Positions 14,326 through 17,249 of a stretch of DNA of 17,249 bases are shown in pieces. This stretch comes from Alphaproteobacteria bacterium (GTDB lineage Bacteria > Pseudomonadota > Alphaproteobacteria > Sphingomonadales > Sphingomonadaceae), in NCBI GenBank assembly GCA_028293005.1, contig JAQGLH010000084.1, positions 1 to 17,249 of the forward strand, given 5' to 3'. Positions within the stretch are counted from its first letter, which is position 1, and each line of letters opens with the position of its first letter. Made by a program: the position numbers and the translations under genes. The notes under the pieces are model-generated. The model was not told where the DNA came from, did no database searches, and saw only the letters and a list, made by a program, of their open reading frames with translations.

Positions 14326-15717
14326 TTAGTAAGACAGGCGGCGCATGCTGAGCAGCGCGGCGCCCGCCGCGAGCGCGGCGGCGAGAAACAAAGCGATCGC
14401 GCTCGACGATGCGGTGACGCGGAACAGCAAGGCGACCCCAACCGCGCCGGCGGTCTGTCCGGTCAGCCTCGAGATTGCGATCATCGCGCCGGCGCTGCCG
14501 CTCCGCTCGCGCGGGGCCGAGCCAAGCATCAGCCGGTTGTTCGGCGTTTGAAAGAAGCCGAAACCGAAGCCGGTGACCGCCATTCGCCAGCCGATTTCGA
14601 ATGCCGAGGGATGGCCGGACAGCGTCGCCAGCAGCAGCAGCCCCACTGCGGCCAGCGAAAGGCCGACGCCGCCCATCACCGGTGCCGGAAACCGCTCGAT
14701 CAGCCTGCCCGCGAGCGCCGCCGCCACAGCGACCGCGGCAGGCCATGGCGTCATCAGCAATCCGATCTCGAGCAGATCGTAACCAAAGCGGTCGTGCAGG
14801 TAGAAGGGCAGGGTGATGAACGCGCCGATCTGCGCGGCGAACGAGCAGATCGAGGTCGCATAGGAAAGCTTGAGCACCGGAATGCGGATCAGATCGATCG
14901 GCAGAAATGGCCGCAGCTGGAGCTTTTGGTGGCGGACCAGGACAATGCCCGCGATCAGCCCGATGACCGCCTCGAGCACGGTGAGCAACGAGGCGTTGCC
15001 GTGAGCCAGACCGGAACAGGCGAGGAAGATCGCCGCGAAGGTGACCGCCGTCAGCAATGCGACCCGATATTCGAAGCGACTTCCGGTAGGCGTCACGTGC
15101 GGCAGCGTGCGCAGTCCAACCGCGACGCACAGCATGCCCAACGGGAGGCTGGACGCAAACAGCCACTGCCACGACGCGATCGACAGGATCGCACCGGCGG
15201 CAAGCGGGCCGATCGCGGAAAAAACGCCGATCACGAACGCATTGTAGCTGACGCCGCGCCCGAGCTCGCTGTGGGGATAGGTGTGACGCACGAGCGCGCC
15301 GTTGAGCGCCATGATCGTGCCGCCGCCGAGCCCCTGCACGAAGCGCGCGACTGCAAGGCTCGTAAGGTCGGTCGCGAGCATGCAGCCGATCGACGACAGC
15401 ATGAATCCGACTACGCCGATCAGATAGACACGGCGATAGCCGAGCACCTCGCCGAGCCGGGCGGCGGGAAGCAAGGCGATCGCAGCCGCGACCTGATTGG
15501 CGCTCATGATCCAGGTGGCGGACGCCGCGTCGACGCCAAAGCCTCGGGCAATCGTCGGCAACGAAACCGTGATCAACGAGGTATCGAACACCATCATCAC
15601 GATGCCGAGCCACACCGCGAGCGCCGACCAGTAGCGGTGCGGCGCCGGCAGCCCATCAGGCGCGGGCGTTCTGGCGGGCGTTTCCGCGGCTAAAAGTTCA
15701 GGTGCCTCGTTCAGCAT
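14326..15717 (-). CDS. MFS transporter, DHA2-like (about 14 transmembrane segments)
   Basis: This 463-residue inner-membrane proton-coupled transporter resembles the drug:H+ antiporter-2 branch. The first helix (ALAVWLGIVMMVFDTSLITVSLP) and the GVDAASATWIMSANQVAAAI segment are characteristic. The motif A-like loop reads LGEVLGYRRVYL, and a second PRERSGSAGAMIAISRLTGQTAGA stretch lies in the C-terminal half. The hydrophobic pattern and length suit 12-14 helices. The frame continues upstream to a TTG at 15786, but the ATG at 15717 starts a typical cytoplasmic tail, though no ribosome binding site is evident before it. It could export a toxic compound or take up an aromatic acid; the neighbourhood favours a link to aromatic metabolism, but this is inference. 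It follows the monooxygenase-like gene by 134 bp. Confidence 0.85.
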   Translation of the reverse strand: MLNEAPELLAAETPARTPAPDGLPAPHRYWSALAVWLGIVMMVFDTSLITVSLPTIARGFGVDAASATWIMSANQVAAAIALLPAARLGEVLGYRRVYLIGVVGFMLSSIGCMLATDLTSLAVARFVQGLGGGTIMALNGALVRHTYPHSELGRGVSYNAFVIGVFSAIGPLAAGAILSIASWQWLFASSLPLGMLCVAVGLRTLPHVTPTGSRFEYRVALLTAVTFAAIFLACSGLAHGNASLLTVLEAVIGLIAGIVLVRHQKLQLRPFLPIDLIRIPVLKLSYATSICSFAAQIGAFITLPFYLHDRFGYDLLEIGLLMTPWPAAVAVAAALAGRLIERFPAPVMGGVGLSLAAVGLLLLATLSGHPSAFEIGWRMAVTGFGFGFFQTPNNRLMLGSAPRERSGSAGAMIAISRLTGQTAGAVGVALLFRVTASSSAIALFLAAALAAGAALLSMRRLSY

Positions 15718-15800
15718 GAGCGCAAGCCGCGGCCGCGCGCCCGCAGCGCGAGCAATGCGACGCGCGGCCGGAAACAGGTCGAGCAAGCGGTTGGCGAGGC

Positions 15801-15850
15801 GGCGAGGCGATGCGACATCGACTATCCGTTACAGCGTCAATCGCCTCGCC
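15801..15850 (-). other. 11-bp inverted repeat just after the monooxygenase-like gene
   Basis: GGCGAGGCGAT (15801-15811) and ATCGCCTCGCC (15840-15850) are perfect complements with 28 nt between, beginning one base past the stop of the leftward gene ending at 15852. The left arm also lies in a short GGCGAGGC direct repeat. There is no T-tract, so it is a weak terminator or a processing stem between this gene and the MFS gene. Confidence 0.45.
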
Positions 15851-15851
15851 A

Positions 15852-17060
15852 TCAATATTGTCCCTTCGGCTCGAGCCCGAAAGCATGCTGGCCGTACATC
15901 GTCGCCACGACGTCCCAATTGTAGCTGACATGCTTCCCCGCGGCGCGGACGTCGCGCCAGAAACGCTGCAGCGGGTTATGCGTGTAGAGACCCTGTCCGC
16001 CGAAACCCGCATAGACGGCTTCGGCCGCACGCACTGCGAGGTCGAGCGCGAAACCGTGATCGCGCCTGCTGCGGATCCGGGCCGCCACCGAGACTTCATT
16101 GCCAGCCTGGATCGTGTCGCGAACCTCGTCGAGATCCCGCCTCAGCAGCAGCTTCGCCGCATCGAGGCAGGCGGTCGCTTCGGCGAAGCGGATCTGAACG
16201 GTCGGGAGCTCGGCAATGCGCAGCCCGCCGCCATGGGCGCCGCCGCGGGTCGAGCGCTCCTGGATCGACTGCAGGAAGGCCTCGATCGCGCCTTGGGCGG
16301 CGCCGAGCGCGCTCGAGATCAGCATTGTCGAGGAAACCGCGTTGAACGGGGTACGGTAGAGTGGATTGGCGTGAATGCGCGCACCAGGGGTGGTGCCGGC
16401 GCGCAGGTCGTTGAACGTGACCGCGCGATGTGCCGGGACGAACAGGTCCGCGACGACGATGGTCTTGCTGCCCGTTCCCGCGAGCCCGACCGTGTGCCAA
16501 TCGTCGTCGAGCGTGAAATCCCGCACCGGGATCAGCAGGAAGCCGGGCTCCGCCGGTGCGCCTTCCACGCTCGAGAACACCACTCCGAGCACCGCCCATT
16601 GCGCGCCGTCGATTCCGCTCGCGAACGACCAGCGGCCGCTGATCCGGTAACCGCCGTCCTCGAGGCGCGTCGTCGCGCTCGGAGCGTAAGAGCCGGCGCA
16701 ACGCGCTTCCGGATTGTCTCCCCAGACGTCTTCCTGAGCCTCGGCCGGAAACAGCGCCATCAGGAAATTGCTCGTGGCGTAGCCGCTGTATACCCACGCC
16801 GTGGAGGCGCAGCCCCGGCCGAGCTCGCAGGTGATATCCATCACCGTGCCGAAATCCTGCTCCAAGCCGCCGAAGCGCTTCGGACGCAGCACCCGGTACA
16901 GATCGGCGTCGTCCATTCGCGCGATCACCTCGTCGGAAACGCGGCGGTTCCTCTCGGTCGCATCCGCACGCTCGGCAAGCAGCGGCACCAAGGCGCGCGC
17001 GCGTTCAACAAGCGCGGCCGGGGAAACGGCGTCGCGAGCCGCGGAAGTCTGGACGTTCAT
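15852..17060 (-). CDS. Acyl-CoA dehydrogenase-fold flavin monooxygenase (group D, HsaA/HpaH-like)
   Basis: This 402-residue cytoplasmic protein has the acyl-CoA dehydrogenase fold and resembles two-component group D flavin monooxygenases, which hydroxylate phenolic substrates with reduced flavin from a partner reductase. Segments seen: LYRVLRPKRFGGLEQDF near residue 60, GCASTAWVYSGYA, DGGYRISGRWSFASGIDGAQWAVLG, DDWHTVGLAGTGSKTIVV (mid) and AVYAGFGGQGLYTHNPLQRFWRDVRAAGKH (C-terminal). The length and the HVSYNWDVV tail favour the monooxygenase branch over a true acyl-CoA dehydrogenase, but this is not certain. ATG at 17060 follows TTGAGGAAC, a good binding site; the frame extends only to a TTG at 17072. 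A flavin reductase gene is not in the window. Its substrate is unknown; neighbours suggest aromatic catabolism. Confidence 0.8.
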   Translation of the reverse strand: MNVQTSAARDAVSPAALVERARALVPLLAERADATERNRRVSDEVIARMDDADLYRVLRPKRFGGLEQDFGTVMDITCELGRGCASTAWVYSGYATSNFLMALFPAEAQEDVWGDNPEARCAGSYAPSATTRLEDGGYRISGRWSFASGIDGAQWAVLGVVFSSVEGAPAEPGFLLIPVRDFTLDDDWHTVGLAGTGSKTIVVADLFVPAHRAVTFNDLRAGTTPGARIHANPLYRTPFNAVSSTMLISSALGAAQGAIEAFLQSIQERSTRGGAHGGGLRIAELPTVQIRFAEATACLDAAKLLLRRDLDEVRDTIQAGNEVSVAARIRSRRDHGFALDLAVRAAEAVYAGFGGQGLYTHNPLQRFWRDVRAAGKHVSYNWDVVATMYGQHAFGLEPKGQY

Positions 17061-17164
17061 AATGTTCCTCAACCCGATCGCAGGACGCCGCAGTCCGGGC
17101 GCAGCACTGATGTTCTAATAATATAACACCCTCGGGGATTGATCCTGAGGTTGCAATGGCGGAA

Positions 17165-17249
17165 TCAGCTCAGGCTGGTGCGGTGGATCAGTCCCTCGAG
17201 CCTCAGCACGGCGGGTGCCACCGCGTGGGCGCTAGGGCTTGAGCTGGAG
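17165..17249 (-). CDS. Probable 3' end of an unidentified leftward gene
   Basis: On the minus strand one frame is open from the right edge to a TGA at 17165-17167, about 28 codons, ending in VLRLEGLIHRTSLS. Another minus frame meets stops earlier. It precedes the monooxygenase-like gene by 104 bp on the same strand, so it could belong to the same operon. The fragment is too short to name, and chance openness in GC-rich DNA cannot be excluded. The 17061-17164 gap holds an AT-rich tract (TTATATTATTAG on the minus strand) that could be a promoter for the monooxygenase-like gene. Confidence 0.35.
   Translation of the reverse strand, partial: SSSSPSAHAVAPAVLRLEGLIHRTSLS

Noticed and set aside
14266..15693. 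Plus-strand open frame of 475 codons opposite the MFS gene
   Set aside because: It is highly charged, lacks hydrophobic or domain structure, and mirrors the real membrane-protein gene.
15810..17126. Plus-strand open frame of 438 codons opposite the monooxygenase-like gene
   Set aside because: The composition is Arg/Ala-rich with no domain pattern, while the minus strand shows clear acyl-CoA dehydrogenase-fold segments and a ribosome binding site.
17156..17242. Short plus-strand frame starting ATGGCGGAATCA near the right edge
   Set aside because: Only 28 codons, no binding site and no recognisable pattern.

Overview
The window reads as chromosomal DNA of a high-GC alphaproteobacterium, most likely a sphingomonad (Sphingomonadales). 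This is inferred from gene content and protein style: a FixJ/FixL-type two-component pair, a DUF4383 membrane protein, a YcbB-like L,D-transpeptidase, a LigC-type ligase with a stand-alone polymerase, and a 4,5-dihydroxyphthalate decarboxylase-like protein. No rRNA, tRNA, CRISPR array, transposase or phage gene was recognised.

Layout, left to right. (1) 1-251: the 5' end of a leftward MFS transporter gene and a divergent intergenic region with a nested hairpin and short tandem repeats. (2) 252-2963: rightward DUF72 protein, PLP aminotransferase and DUF4383 membrane protein, closed by a strong intrinsic terminator. (3) 3159-5132: two convergent L,D-transpeptidases of different families, one with a Sec-type and one with a Tat-like signal. 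(4) 5364-7318: a two-gene operon for a LigC-type ATP-dependent DNA ligase and a LigD-type polymerase/primase, overlapping by ATGA, with no Ku or phosphoesterase gene in view. (5) 7319-10527: a long untranslated stretch, then a FixJ-like response regulator that seems to start at a rare ATT codon, an intergenic nested hairpin, and a two-PAS histidine kinase with a receiver-like N-terminus lacking an obvious phospho-acceptor Asp. (6) 10639-13006: msrA, then a leftward Sua5 -> ZIP-transporter pair. (7) 13278-17060: a 4,5-dihydroxyphthalate decarboxylase-like protein with its own terminator, a leftward 14-TM-type MFS transporter, and a leftward group D flavin monooxygenase/acyl-CoA dehydrogenase-like protein. 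At the right edge is the probable 3' end of another leftward gene.

How the genes may work together. The ligase and polymerase are translationally coupled and probably act together in DNA gap or break repair. The two transpeptidases both act on peptidoglycan. The regulator and kinase form one signalling pair. The decarboxylase-like, transporter and monooxygenase-like genes at the right end look like part of an aromatic-compound utilisation locus that may continue past the window. The substrate cannot be read from the sequence. The best candidates for something unusual are the Ku-free ligase/polymerase pair, the ATT-started regulator with its flanking RNA structures, and the aromatic gene group.
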